A DNA stretch of 64,000 nucleotides from Methylobacterium sp. NMS14P (GTDB lineage Bacteria; Pseudomonadota; Alphaproteobacteria; Rhizobiales; Beijerinckiaceae), in NCBI RefSeq assembly GCF_028583545.1, contig NZ_CP087106.1, forward strand, positions 5,625,001 to 5,689,000, given 5' to 3'. The translations under genes were made by a program, and so were the position numbers. The notes beneath the pieces are model-generated. The model saw only the letters and a list, made by a program, of their open reading frames with translations, was not told where the DNA came from and did no database searches. Positions 53,562-62,328 of the stretch are shown piece by piece (within the stretch, counting starts at the first letter, position 1; every line of letters begins with the position of its first letter).

Positions 53562-54455
53562 ATGGCCGGATTTAGCCTGACGTCACGTTGGGTCGCGGCG
53601 GCGGCTCTTGCCGTCTCGGCCGCGCTCGCCGCCGCGTCGACGGCGACGACCGCTCGGGCAGCGTCCGCGGCGCAGCCGGGACAGACGGTCGGCCTGCCGG
53701 TGGGCGACCAGCTGCCGGTCGGCCTGTACTTCGTGAACCTGTCGAGCTTCGGCGTGCGCGGCACCCTCCCGCGGGACTCGTCGACCAACGTCAACCTGCC
53801 GACCTTCGCGTGGGCGACGCCCTGGGATGTCGCGGGGGCGCGCCTGCAGTTCTTCTTCACCCAGCCGATCGCGGCGGCGAGCAGCCAGGGGGCGCCCTAT
53901 CAGAGCGGCGTCGGGCAGCAGCTGCTGGCGGCCCAGCTCGCCTGGGACCTCGGCGGCGATGTCGGCTTCAGCTACCTGTTCGGCGGCTACTTGCCGATTC
54001 AGACCCGGTTCCTGACGCAGTCAGCCTCGCTGACCCACCGCTTCGCGCTGAGCTACACCGGCCAGGGCTGGAACCTCACGGCGAACCTGCTCTACGGCGT
54101 CTTCCTCGACACGCGCTCGCCCAGCGGCACCCTCTACCCGGACTACATGAACCTCGACCTGACCATGACGAAGAAATTCGGCTCCTGGCAGATCGGCGCG
54201 GTGGCCTTCGGGTCGACGGACCTTCCCACCGGGGTGGCGAGCTACCGTCCGCAGGGCCAGATCGCGGTGGGCGGGCTCGTCGGCTACAATTTCGGGCCCG
54301 TGAACCTGCAGGCCTACCTCACCCACGACGTGGTCGAGCGCGATTACGGCGGCCGCGAGGTCCGCGGCTGGCTGCGCGCGATCGTGCCGCTGTACCAAGA
54401 CAAGAACGAGGTCGAGCCGGGCCGCACCCTCGTGACGCGGCGGCAGGCCGAGTAG
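53562..54455 (+). CDS. Outer-membrane beta-barrel transporter (MetA-pathway/phenol-degradation type)
   Basis: The 297-residue protein has a signal peptide (residues 1-33) and repeated amphipathic strands with alternating aromatic residues: LPVGLYFVNLSSFGVRG, WDVAGARLQFFFTQPI, LAWDLGGDVGFSYLFGGYLP, RFALSYTGQGWNLTANLLYGVFLDTRSPSGTLYPDYMNLDLTMTKKFGSWQIGAVAFG and LVGYNFGPVNLQAYLTHDVVERDYGG. This is the usual pattern of small 'transporter' barrels of the MetA/phenol-degradation family. The cargo is unknown. ATG 53562 is preferred, ATG 53535 possible. Confidence 0.82.
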   Translation: MAGFSLTSRWVAAAALAVSAALAAASTATTARAASAAQPGQTVGLPVGDQLPVGLYFVNLSSFGVRGTLPRDSSTNVNLPTFAWATPWDVAGARLQFFFTQPIAAASSQGAPYQSGVGQQLLAAQLAWDLGGDVGFSYLFGGYLPIQTRFLTQSASLTHRFALSYTGQGWNLTANLLYGVFLDTRSPSGTLYPDYMNLDLTMTKKFGSWQIGAVAFGSTDLPTGVASYRPQGQIAVGGLVGYNFGPVNLQAYLTHDVVERDYGGREVRGWLRAIVPLYQDKNEVEPGRTLVTRRQAE

Positions 54456-54539
54456 CCGCCCGTTCAGGCACCGGCTCGTTTCCCCGCGTCCGGGCAGGGG
54501 CCGCGCGTGGGACTCGCCGATGCGCCGAAGCCTTGCGGG

Positions 54540-54590
54540 GACGGCGGTTCTGGGTTCCGGGCTCGCCCGCGGCGCTCCGGAATGACGGCC
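54540..54590. repeat. Short dispersed repeat unit in an intergenic gap
   Basis: The gap 54456-54741 contains GGTTCCGGGCTCGCCCGCGGCGCTCCGGAATGACGG, a unit whose ends (TTCCGG and CCGGAA) are complementary and which resembles intergenic repeat strings frequent in Methylobacterium genomes. Nothing gene-like is present in the gap. Confidence 0.45.
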
Positions 54591-54741
54591 GGGTTCAGGG
54601 ACACGAGCCGTCGACGCGGGGGATGAACTGTCCTCCGCGTGATGCCCCGGGCGCTTGCGGGCGTGAACCGACCGCCGGTCCCGCCCCGCCCGGATCGGGC
54701 CTGCCCGATGAGCAGGCCCGGTACCGGCGTCGCGCAGAGCC

Positions 54742-56187
54742 TCAGCCGTGCACCAGCACGTTGCGGAACTGCCAGGGATCGCTGGTGTCGATGTCCTCCG
54801 GGAACAGGCCCGGGCGGTCGGTGAGCGGCGTCCAGTCCGTGTACACGCCCACGACCGGGCCGAGATACGGGGTCTGGACCTCCAGGCAGCGGCGGAAGTC
54901 CATCTCGTCGGCCTCGACGATGCCGGCCTCCGGGTTCTCCAGGGCCCAGACCATGCCGGCGAGCACCGCCGAGGTCACCTGCAGGCCGGTGGCGTTCTGG
55001 TAGGGGGCGACCCGGCGGGTCTCCTCGATGGAGAGCTGCGAGCCGTACCAGTAGGCGTTCTTCGTGTGGCCGTAGACGAGCACGCCGAGCTCGTCGATGC
55101 CGTCGACGATCTCGGTCTCGTCGAGGATGTGGTGCTGCTCCTGCACCTGGGCCGCCTTGCCGAACATCTCGTGGAGCGACAGCACGGCGTCGTCGGCCGG
55201 GTGGTAGGCGTAGTGGCAGGTGGGCCGGAAGACAGGCTTATCGCCCTCGCGCACCGTGTAGTAGTCGGCGATCGAGATCGCCTCGTTGTGGGTCACGAGG
55301 AAGCCGAACTGCGAGCCGGCGGTCGGCACCCAGGTGCGCACCCGCGTGTCGGCGCCCGGCTGAAGCAGGTAGATGGCGCAGCGCGAACCCTTCTCCTGCC
55401 CGTGGGCGTTGGCGGGCTTCCAGGTCTCGTGCGTGCCCCAGCCCAGCTCGGCCGGCTGGTTGCCCTCGGAGACGAAGCCCTCGACCGACCACGTGTTGAC
55501 GAACACGCCCCGCGGCTTCGGGGTCTTGGCGCGCTGCGTGTCCCGCTCGGCGATGTGGACGCCCTTCACGCCCAGATCTTTCATCAGGGCGGCCCACTCG
55601 GCCTTGGTCTTCGGCTCAGGCCGCTGCAGGCCGGTGTCCTGGGCGATGTTCAGGAGCGCCTGCTTGACGAACCACGAGACCATGCCGGGATTGGCGCCGC
55701 AGCACGACACCGCCGTGGTGCCGCCAGGCTTCTGCGCGCGGGCGTCGAGGATGTTCTCGCGGAGCGCGTAGTTGGTGCGGTCGCCCTGGCTCTTGGTCTT
55801 GTCGAAGTAGAAGCCCGGCCAGGGCTCGGCCACCGTGTCGATGTAGAGGGCGCCGAGCTCACGGCAGAGTTCCATGATCGCCCGCGAGGAGGTATCGACC
55901 GACAGGTTCACGCAGAAGCCTTGGCCGCCACCCTCGGTGAGGAGCGGGGTGAGCACGTCGCGGTAATTCTCGGGCGTCAGGGCCACCTTCTCGAACCGCA
56001 GGCCGTGCTTCTCGGCGAGGGGCCGATGCGTGTCGACCGGGTCGATCACGGTGAAGCGGGCGCGATCGTACTCGAAGTGGCGTTCGATGAGCGGCAGGGT
56101 GCCGCGGCCGATCGAGCCGAAGCCGATCATCACGATGGGGCCGGTGATGCGGCCATGGATCGGGTGATGGGTCGGCTGGTCGGTCAT
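54742..56187 (-). CDS. hss: Homospermidine synthase
   Basis: The 481-residue protein has a Rossmann start (HGRITGPIVMIGFGSIGRGTLPLIERHFEYD) and the saccharopine-dehydrogenase-like core NLSVDTSSRAIMELCRELGALYIDTVAEPW, SCCGANPGMVSWFVKQAL, and the family tail QVTSAVLAGMVWALENPEAGIVEADEMDFRRCLEVQTPYLGPVVGVYTDWTPL. It makes sym-homospermidine from putrescine with NAD+, the main polyamine of many alphaproteobacteria. ATG 56187 follows GAGGATATC. Confidence 0.95.
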   Translation of the reverse strand: MTDQPTHHPIHGRITGPIVMIGFGSIGRGTLPLIERHFEYDRARFTVIDPVDTHRPLAEKHGLRFEKVALTPENYRDVLTPLLTEGGGQGFCVNLSVDTSSRAIMELCRELGALYIDTVAEPWPGFYFDKTKSQGDRTNYALRENILDARAQKPGGTTAVSCCGANPGMVSWFVKQALLNIAQDTGLQRPEPKTKAEWAALMKDLGVKGVHIAERDTQRAKTPKPRGVFVNTWSVEGFVSEGNQPAELGWGTHETWKPANAHGQEKGSRCAIYLLQPGADTRVRTWVPTAGSQFGFLVTHNEAISIADYYTVREGDKPVFRPTCHYAYHPADDAVLSLHEMFGKAAQVQEQHHILDETEIVDGIDELGVLVYGHTKNAYWYGSQLSIEETRRVAPYQNATGLQVTSAVLAGMVWALENPEAGIVEADEMDFRRCLEVQTPYLGPVVGVYTDWTPLTDRPGLFPEDIDTSDPWQFRNVLVHG

Positions 56188-56564
56188 GCGGGATATCCTC
56201 GTCTGGCGGACGCCGGGCGCGTCCACTCATCTGGCTCGCGGGCGGGTTATGGCGCGCGTGTGACAGTGCAGCGACAGGCCCGCGCCGCCGGAGCGGTGCC
56301 GGTGCGGTCCAGGGTCCGAGTCGCCGGAAACGCGCTCAATGGCGGCTTGCCCGTCGCCGGTCAACCGCGCCCGCTCAACGCTTCGTTAACGCGGCCCTAC
56401 CCGAAAGCAACCCGAACCATGATATCGATGCATGCGTCCTCCACCATCTGCTCAGTGGCAGGCTCGGGGTGCAGGTCTCATATTGCGGTGCAGCAAGGTC
56501 GCGCAGAGGGCCGCAGGAACTGGGGAACTCTGAAACGCCCGGCACCTCGCATCTGGAGTCCGCC
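56188..56564. other. Upstream region of hss and the small ORF
   Basis: A 377-base gap containing divergent promoter space. No stress-type promoter or long inverted repeat was seen. AT-richer DNA from about 56385 to 56430 (ACGCTTCGTTAACGCGG...ATGATATCGATGC) is the likeliest promoter area. Confidence 0.4.
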
Positions 56565-56741
56565 ATGCTCGCGCTCATCACATCCCGGATCCCCGGCCCG
56601 GCCATCGAGACCGCCGATCGCGATCCCGGCTTCCTGACCCTCGTCTTCGCGGTCGCCCGCACGCTGCGCAGCGGCGCGGAGAGCGCCTTCGCGCGCCGCT
56701 GCGCGCTCGCCCGTTCCATCGGCGGTCCGAACCCTCTCTGA
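56565..56741 (+). CDS. Small hypothetical protein, 58 residues
   Basis: MLALITSRIPGPAIETADRDPGFLTLVFAVARTLRSGAESAFARRCALARSIGGPNPL: a short helical protein with a hydrophobic LTLVFAVARTL segment and a basic end. Start at ATG 56565 is supported by GGAGTCCGCC upstream. The family is not known; real coding is plausible from composition but not certain. Confidence 0.45.
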   Translation: MLALITSRIPGPAIETADRDPGFLTLVFAVARTLRSGAESAFARRCALARSIGGPNPL

Positions 56742-56843
56742 GAAGCGCGCAACCCACCGGCGCTGCCCCTGGCGATTGCGTCGTCCCGGCTTGAGCATTA
56801 GGCGGCACTGCCGCCCAATGGCTCTCCGGGGGATCGTGATTCC

Positions 56844-57533
56844 ATGCCGACACTTCGTGCGCTCCTGCGTCTCAGCCTGATCGCGACGTCGCTCACGGCG
56901 GTCCCGATCGTGGCGGCGCGCGCGCAGGATGCCGAGCCCGAGGCCGCTCCGGCCGCCGAAGCGCCCGCGAAGCCCAAGCCGAAACCGCGGCCGAAGCCGG
57001 CTCCCCACAAGGCGGCCAAGCCCGCCGAAGCGGCGAAGCCCGATGAGGCCGCCCCGCCCGCGGCCGCGGCGACGCACGCCGCGTGGCCCACCGGCGCCAG
57101 CACCGTCAGCGAGAGCTACGGCGACTGGACGATGACCTGCACGCGCCCGAGCGACAAGGTCACCTGCATCGTGGCCCAGGCGCAGGGCGATTCGCGGACC
57201 GGCCGGCGCAAGTTCGGCTTCGAGCTGCAGACGCCCGCGAACGGCCGGGCCGAGGGGATCGTGCTGATGCCCTTCGGGCTCGCCATCGAGCCGGGCGTGA
57301 CCTTCAAGCTCGACGAGCAGACCCTCGGCAAGGGCGCGCCCTACACGACCTGCAGCGCCGAGGGCTGCATCGTGGCGATCAGCTTCCCGACGCTCGCCCT
57401 CGACGGCATGCGCACCGCCAAGGCCCTCACGGTGACCGGCGAGAAGGCGGGCGGCACCGATCCTGCCACCGTCACGGTGCCGCTGACAGGCTTCTCGCAG
57501 GCCTTCGACCGGGCCGTCGCCCTGAGCGGCTGA
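56844..57533 (+). CDS. Invasion-associated locus B (IalB)-like exported protein
   Basis: The 229-residue protein has a signal peptide (residues 1-27), a Lys/Pro/Ala-rich linker (about 30-80) and an IalB domain: SESYGDWTMTCTRPSDKVTCIVAQAQGD...RAEGIVLMPFGLAIEPGVTFKLDEQTLGKGAPYTTCSAEGCIVAISFPTLALDGMRTAKALTV. The four cysteines in the domain suggest two disulfides. IalB-like proteins are periplasmic and are not limited to pathogens; the role is undefined. Confidence 0.9.
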   Translation: MPTLRALLRLSLIATSLTAVPIVAARAQDAEPEAAPAAEAPAKPKPKPRPKPAPHKAAKPAEAAKPDEAAPPAAAATHAAWPTGASTVSESYGDWTMTCTRPSDKVTCIVAQAQGDSRTGRRKFGFELQTPANGRAEGIVLMPFGLAIEPGVTFKLDEQTLGKGAPYTTCSAEGCIVAISFPTLALDGMRTAKALTVTGEKAGGTDPATVTVPLTGFSQAFDRAVALSG

Positions 57534-57670
57534 GCCGCGCCGCGGCCCGCGGCCTTTTCCGGTTACGGTTAAGCCAGCGTTAGCCGCGGTCGATCAGGAT
57601 CCCGCCGAGATGTGGCGCCGCGCGCCGCGGCCCCTCGGGTGCCGCGCGCCGGGTTCGGATCGGCGAGGCG

Positions 57671-60600
57671 ATGGGATCGGTGGGCGGGCGACCCCGGGTC
57701 GGTCGAGGACGTGGCGCGCGGCTGCTGACCGCGTCGCTGGCGCTGCTCGCCCTTCTGGCGGGGCTCGCTCCGGCGCTGGCCGCGCGGCTCGTCAGCATGA
57801 AGGGCAGCGAGACCGGAACCGGGGCCGGTGGCTACGGCCGGATCGTGCTCACCTTCGACAAGCCGGTCACGGTCAAGGCGAAGCTCGCTGGCGGCGTGCT
57901 GCTCGTGAGCTACGGCGAGCGGGTCGCGCCCGGGCCCGAGCATCTCGCGGACGAGATGCCGGCCTTCATCGCCAGCGTCCGGCGCGATCCCGACGGCACG
58001 GGTCTCCGCCTCGCCCTGCAGCGTCCTTTCCGGGTCAACGTCCAGTCGGCCGGCGAGCGCGTGTTCGTGGACCTGCTTCCGGAAGGTTGGTCCGGCCTCG
58101 TGCCCCCGCTGCCGCCCGAGGTGGTTGCCGAGCTCGCCCGCCGGGCCCGGGTGGCCGAGGAGGCGCTGAAGGCGCGCATGCCGGAGCCGGTGCGTCGGAC
58201 CCTGCCGCTCGAGCTGGCGCTGCTTCCGACCCTGACGCGGCTGTCGCTGCGCCTCCCCGCGGAGGCCGTCTCCACGGTGACCGCCGAGGGGCCCGCGACG
58301 CGCGTGCGGGTGATCGGCGCCTGGACCATCGATCCGAGCGGCACCCGCGGCCGTCCGCGCCCCGGAATCGCCAAGCTGGCGACGGAGACCGACGCGAACT
58401 CGGCGAGCCTCCTGATCACGCCCGAGGACGGGTTCACGATCGGCACCGAGCGCGAGGACGGCGCCATGTTGGTGGACGTGGTCCGCCGCAAGCCGCTGGA
58501 GCCGGCCACGGTTGCCGTCGACGTGCCGAGTCCCGCCGCGAAGCCGGCCCCGTCGCCGCCGGTCGCGCCGCGCCCGGCGCCGGCCACCGCCTCGGCGCCT
58601 GCGGTCACGTCTCGCCCGCCCGAGCCGCCGCCGACGCGCCGGGCCGGCGGCGGCCTGCTGTTCGCGTTCCAGACCCTCCCGCCGGCCGTCCTGTTCGAGC
58701 GCGGCGGCATCGCGACGCTGGCCTTCGAGACCGCCGAGCCGGTGGTCGTCCCGCCGTCGAGCCAGGGCCTCGCGCCGATGGGCGCGCCCACCCGGACGGG
58801 TCCGCTCACGGTCGTGCGGTTCCCGGTCCCGCCCGGCCGCCTCGTCGATCTCAACGCCGTCACCACCGGGACCGGCGTGGCCTGGGAGCTCTCGGCGGGC
58901 GATACCCTGAGTCCGAGCGACACGATCGACCCCGTCCGCAAGCCCGACCCGTCCGGCCGCATCGCCGTCACCCTGACGCTGCCGCATCCCGGGTCGACGA
59001 CGTGGCTCGCCCTCGACGACGAGCGGATCGCGGTGGTCACGTCGGCCGCGCAGCGCCCTGTCGGCAATCCCAAGAACCGTCGCTTCGTCGATTTCGAGAT
59101 CCTGCCGAGCCGGCACGGACTCGCGGTGCTCGCCGGCGCCGACGACCTGGCGGTGCGGCCCGAATTCGAGGGCGTCTCGATCGGTCGCGAGGGCGGCCTC
59201 GCCGCCTCGATGGCGGCGCGCAAGCCGGACGCGGTGCTCACCGACGCGGGGACCCTCGCGATCGCGCGGGAGCCCTGGGAGCGGGCCCGGATGGGGAATG
59301 CGCGCGAGACCCTGCGTGGCCTCTTCGACGCGGCTGTGGCGGCGCCGCCGTCGGAGCGCGGGCCGGCTCGCCTCGCGCTGGCACGCGCGGATCTCGCCAA
59401 CGGCCTCGACTACGAGGGCCTGACCGCACTCGAGATCGCGGCCGCCGACGATCCGCTCCTGGCCACGCAGCGCGAGACCGCCGTCCTGCGAGGCATCGCC
59501 CTGGTGCGGATGGGCCGGAACGCCGAGGCGCTGAAGGCCCTCAGCGTCCCGCTCCTGATCGACGATCGCGAGGCCGCTCTGTGGCGGGCGATGGCCTCGG
59601 CCGGGGCGGGCGACTGGAAGACGGCGGAGGCGGGCTTTCTCAAGGTGCTGCCGCTGGCCAACGGCTATCCCGCGGACGTCACGCAGCTGATCCAGGCCCG
59701 CGCCGCCGAATCGGCGATCGAGAACGGCGATGCCGAGACCGCCGCCGCGCGCGCCGAGGCGGAGCGCGCCCTGCCGCCCTGGATCCGTGACCGGCTGGCC
59801 CTGGTTCGCGCCCGCGTGGCCGAGGCCACCGGCCAGACCGAGGCGGCCCTGGACGCCTATGCCCGGCTCGACGATTCGGCCGTGCGCCCGGTCTCGGTCG
59901 AGGCCGCCCTGCGAGGCGCGCTCCTGGCTCAGGCCTCCGGCAAGCTGGCGCCGGACGCCGCCATCGAGAAGCTGGAGCGGCTCGGCCTGACCTGGCACGG
60001 CGGCCCGACCGAGGATGGCATCACCGCCGGTCTCGCCCGCCTCTATCTCGCCGCCGGCCGGTGGCGGGACGCCTTCACGGCGGTGCGCCGGGCCAACGTC
60101 GCCGCGCCCAACGCCCCCGGGACGGCGGCCCTGACGCGGGAAGCGCAGACGGCCTTCGAGGACCTCTACCTCACCGACAAGGGCAACAAGCTGCCCGGGG
60201 TCGAGGCCGTGGCACTCTTCTTCGATTTCCGCGAGCTGAGCCCGATCGGGCGGCGCGGCGACGAGGTGGTGCGCCGGCTGGCCGACCGCCTCGTGACCCT
60301 CGACCTGCTCGATCCGGCCGCCGACCTGCTGCAGTACCAGATCGACAATCGCCTCACCGGCCCGGCGCGATCTGCGGTGGCGGCGCGGCTCGCGACCGTC
60401 CGTTTGATGGACGACAAGCCGATGGAGGCCCTGAAGGTCCTCGACGCCACCGAGCTGCCCGAGCTTCCGGGCGAGCTCAAGCGCGCCCGCGGGCTGGTCC
60501 GCGCCAGGGCCCTGTCGGACCTGACCCGCACCGACCTCGCGCTGGAAACGATCGAGGACGAGAGCGGCCCGGATATCGAGCGTCTGCGCGCCGACATCTA

Positions 60601-61036
60601 CTGGGGCGCGCGCCGCTGGCGCGAGGCCGGGGAGGCCCACGAGGCGCTGCTCGGCGATTCGTGGCAGTCCGGCCAGCCGCTGGACGATCAGGCGCGCGCC
60701 GACGTCGTGCGCGCCGCGATCGCCTACGATCTCGCGCACGAGGCCATGGGCCTGGAGCGGCTCAAAGCGAAATTCTCGGAGGGGATGGCGGCGAGCCCGG
60801 ACGCCCGCACCTTCGCGCTGCTGACCGGCACCGACCCGACGCGGGCACCGGGCTTCCGGGACATCGCGGCGCGCGCCACGAAGGTCCAGACGCTGTCGGC
60901 CTTCCTCGCCGAGTATCGCAAGCGGTATCCGGATGCCGCCGCGCCCGATCGCGGCCGTCCCGAGGCGCCGGCCGGTGGCGCGCAGGGGGGGCAGCAGCAG
61001 AGCAGCGCCGAGACACCCGGCGCGCCGCCCGGGTGA
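57671..61036 (+). CDS. Large exported AMIN-like/TPR protein
   Basis: The 1121-residue protein has a long signal peptide (about 1-38), an AMIN-like domain (about 45-135: YGRIVLTFDKPVTVKAKLAGGVLLVSYGERV...GTGLRLALQRPFRVNVQSAGERVFVDLLPEGW), a Pro/Ala-rich linker (about 275-325), and a long TPR-like helical region from about residue 530 to 1080 (LRGIALVRMGRNAEALKALSVPLLI; LVRARVAEATGQTEAALDAYARL). It looks like a periplasmic scaffold that binds peptidoglycan through AMIN-like modules. A GTGA overlap joins it to the P-loop kinase gene. The function is unknown. Confidence 0.8.
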   Translation: MGSVGGRPRVGRGRGARLLTASLALLALLAGLAPALAARLVSMKGSETGTGAGGYGRIVLTFDKPVTVKAKLAGGVLLVSYGERVAPGPEHLADEMPAFIASVRRDPDGTGLRLALQRPFRVNVQSAGERVFVDLLPEGWSGLVPPLPPEVVAELARRARVAEEALKARMPEPVRRTLPLELALLPTLTRLSLRLPAEAVSTVTAEGPATRVRVIGAWTIDPSGTRGRPRPGIAKLATETDANSASLLITPEDGFTIGTEREDGAMLVDVVRRKPLEPATVAVDVPSPAAKPAPSPPVAPRPAPATASAPAVTSRPPEPPPTRRAGGGLLFAFQTLPPAVLFERGGIATLAFETAEPVVVPPSSQGLAPMGAPTRTGPLTVVRFPVPPGRLVDLNAVTTGTGVAWELSAGDTLSPSDTIDPVRKPDPSGRIAVTLTLPHPGSTTWLALDDERIAVVTSAAQRPVGNPKNRRFVDFEILPSRHGLAVLAGADDLAVRPEFEGVSIGREGGLAASMAARKPDAVLTDAGTLAIAREPWERARMGNARETLRGLFDAAVAAPPSERGPARLALARADLANGLDYEGLTALEIAAADDPLLATQRETAVLRGIALVRMGRNAEALKALSVPLLIDDREAALWRAMASAGAGDWKTAEAGFLKVLPLANGYPADVTQLIQARAAESAIENGDAETAAARAEAERALPPWIRDRLALVRARVAEATGQTEAALDAYARLDDSAVRPVSVEAALRGALLAQASGKLAPDAAIEKLERLGLTWHGGPTEDGITAGLARLYLAAGRWRDAFTAVRRANVAAPNAPGTAALTREAQTAFEDLYLTDKGNKLPGVEAVALFFDFRELSPIGRRGDEVVRRLADRLVTLDLLDPAADLLQYQIDNRLTGPARSAVAARLATVRLMDDKPMEALKVLDATELPELPGELKRARGLVRARALSDLTRTDLALETIEDESGPDIERLRADIYWGARRWREAGEAHEALLGDSWQSGQPLDDQARADVVRAAIAYDLAHEAMGLERLKAKFSEGMAASPDARTFALLTGTDPTRAPGFRDIAARATKVQTLSAFLAEYRKRYPDAAAPDRGRPEAPAGGAQGGQQQSSAETPGAPPG

Positions 61037-61512
61037 GCGCGGCGGTCATCATCGACCCGGACGCGTTCCTGGAGACCGAGAGCGGCCGCGTCTGGACGCC
61101 CGAACGGAACGCCGAGGCGTGGCGGCTGGCCCTCGCGGCGCTGCGCGCGGCGCTCGCCGCGGACTCGGCCGAGCGGCTCGTGGTCGTGTGCGGCCTGCAG
61201 GGGGCCGGCAAGTCCACCTGGATCGCCCGGCAGCCGCCGCAGGTCGGCCGCGTCTACCTCGACGCCGCCTTGCCCGGCCGGCGGCACCGCGCCCCGATCC
61301 TCGCCATCGCGCGAGCCTGCGGCGTCGCCGCGGAGGCGGTCTGGATTCGCGCGCCGCTCGCGGTCGCCCTCGAGCGGAACCGGCGGCGCACCGCCGACCG
61401 GCAGGTTCCCGAGGCGAGCATCCGCTCCGTCGACCGTCTGTTCGAGCCGCCGTCGCGCGCGGAGGGCTTCGCGGCGGTCCGGATCGTCGACGCGACCTCC
61501 CTCGCCGGCTGA
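61033..61512 (+). CDS. P-loop kinase-like protein (AAA/zeta-toxin-like ATPase domain)
   Basis: A 159-residue protein from GTG 61033, overlapping the previous stop. Walker A is VVVCGLQGAGKSTW, followed by LDAALPGRRHRAPILAIARACGVAAEAVWIRAPLAVALERNRRRTADRQVPEASIRSVDRLFEPPSRAEGF, a layout of small kinases that modify sugars, polynucleotide ends or murein precursors. Translational coupling to the AMIN/TPR protein suggests a linked role, but the substrate is unknown. Confidence 0.78.
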   Translation: MSAAVIIDPDAFLETESGRVWTPERNAEAWRLALAALRAALAADSAERLVVVCGLQGAGKSTWIARQPPQVGRVYLDAALPGRRHRAPILAIARACGVAAEAVWIRAPLAVALERNRRRTADRQVPEASIRSVDRLFEPPSRAEGFAAVRIVDATSLAG

Positions 61513-61531
61513 CGGCCCGGGACGGCCGCCG

Positions 61532-62299
61532 TCATCCGCCGTAGCTCTGGACCAGGGAGCCGGCGACGAGGGTCCAGCCGTCGACCAGCACGAAGAAGAT
61601 CAGCTTGAACGGCAGCGCGACCGTCGCCGGCGGGACCATCATCATGCCGACGGCCATCAGCACCGAGGCGACCACGAGGTCGATGATCAGGAACGGGATG
61701 AACAGCAGGAAGCCGATCTCGAAGGCGCGACGCAGCTCCGAGATCATGAAGGCCGGTGTGACGATCTCCAGGCCGACATCCTCGGGGCCCTTCGGCGTGG
61801 GCACCTTGGCGAGGTCAAGGAACAGCTTCAGGTCCTTCTCGCGGACGTTGCGCAGCATGAAGGTCTTGAACGGCGCCGAGGCGCGCTCGAACGCCTGCGC
61901 CTGCGTGATCCGGCCGGCGATCAGCGGCTCGATGCCGGCGCTGTAGGCGGCGCGGCCGGTCGGGGCCATCACGAAGGCGGTCAGGAACAGCGCGAGGCTG
62001 ACGAGCACCGCGGTCGGCGGCGCCGTCTGGGTGCCCAGCGCCGACCGCAGGATCGACAGCACCACGACGATGCGGGTGAAGGCCGTGGCCATCACCAGCA
62101 CCGAGGGAGCCACCGCCAGGACGGTGATCAGCGCCACGAGCTGAAGGGCGCGCTCGGTGGTGCCGCCGGCACCGAGATCGAGGGTGACGCTCTGCGCGAG
62201 GGCCGGACCGGCGGCGAGCAGTCCTCCGACCAGCGCGCCCAACGCGGCGAGCGCGATCCGCCGCGGGGACGGCTTCGGGACCTTGCGCGTCCGGCGCAT
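61532..62299 (-). CDS. fliP: Flagellar export gate protein FliP
   Basis: The 255-residue protein has a signal peptide (ALAALGALVGGLLAAGPALAQ) and the FliP/SctR core: LQLVALITVLAVAPSVLVMATAFTRIVVVLSILRSALGTQTAPPTAVLVSLALFLTAFVM, TPAFMISELRRAFEIGFLLFIPFLIIDLVVASVLMAVGMMMVPPATVALPFKLIFFVLVDGW. It forms the export gate of the flagellar type III system. No other flagellar gene is in the window. ATG 62299 is chosen as the start of the signal peptide. Confidence 0.95.
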   Translation of the reverse strand: MRRTRKVPKPSPRRIALAALGALVGGLLAAGPALAQSVTLDLGAGGTTERALQLVALITVLAVAPSVLVMATAFTRIVVVLSILRSALGTQTAPPTAVLVSLALFLTAFVMAPTGRAAYSAGIEPLIAGRITQAQAFERASAPFKTFMLRNVREKDLKLFLDLAKVPTPKGPEDVGLEIVTPAFMISELRRAFEIGFLLFIPFLIIDLVVASVLMAVGMMMVPPATVALPFKLIFFVLVDGWTLVAGSLVQSYGG

Positions 62300-62328
62300 C
62301 GGGCGTGTCGGCACGGGGAGGTCTCGGG

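Noticed and set aside
57569..60739. A 1056-codon antisense frame over the AMIN/TPR gene
   Set aside because: Same low-complexity pattern as other shadows, no ribosome site or known family; the plus-strand frame has clear signal peptide and repeats.
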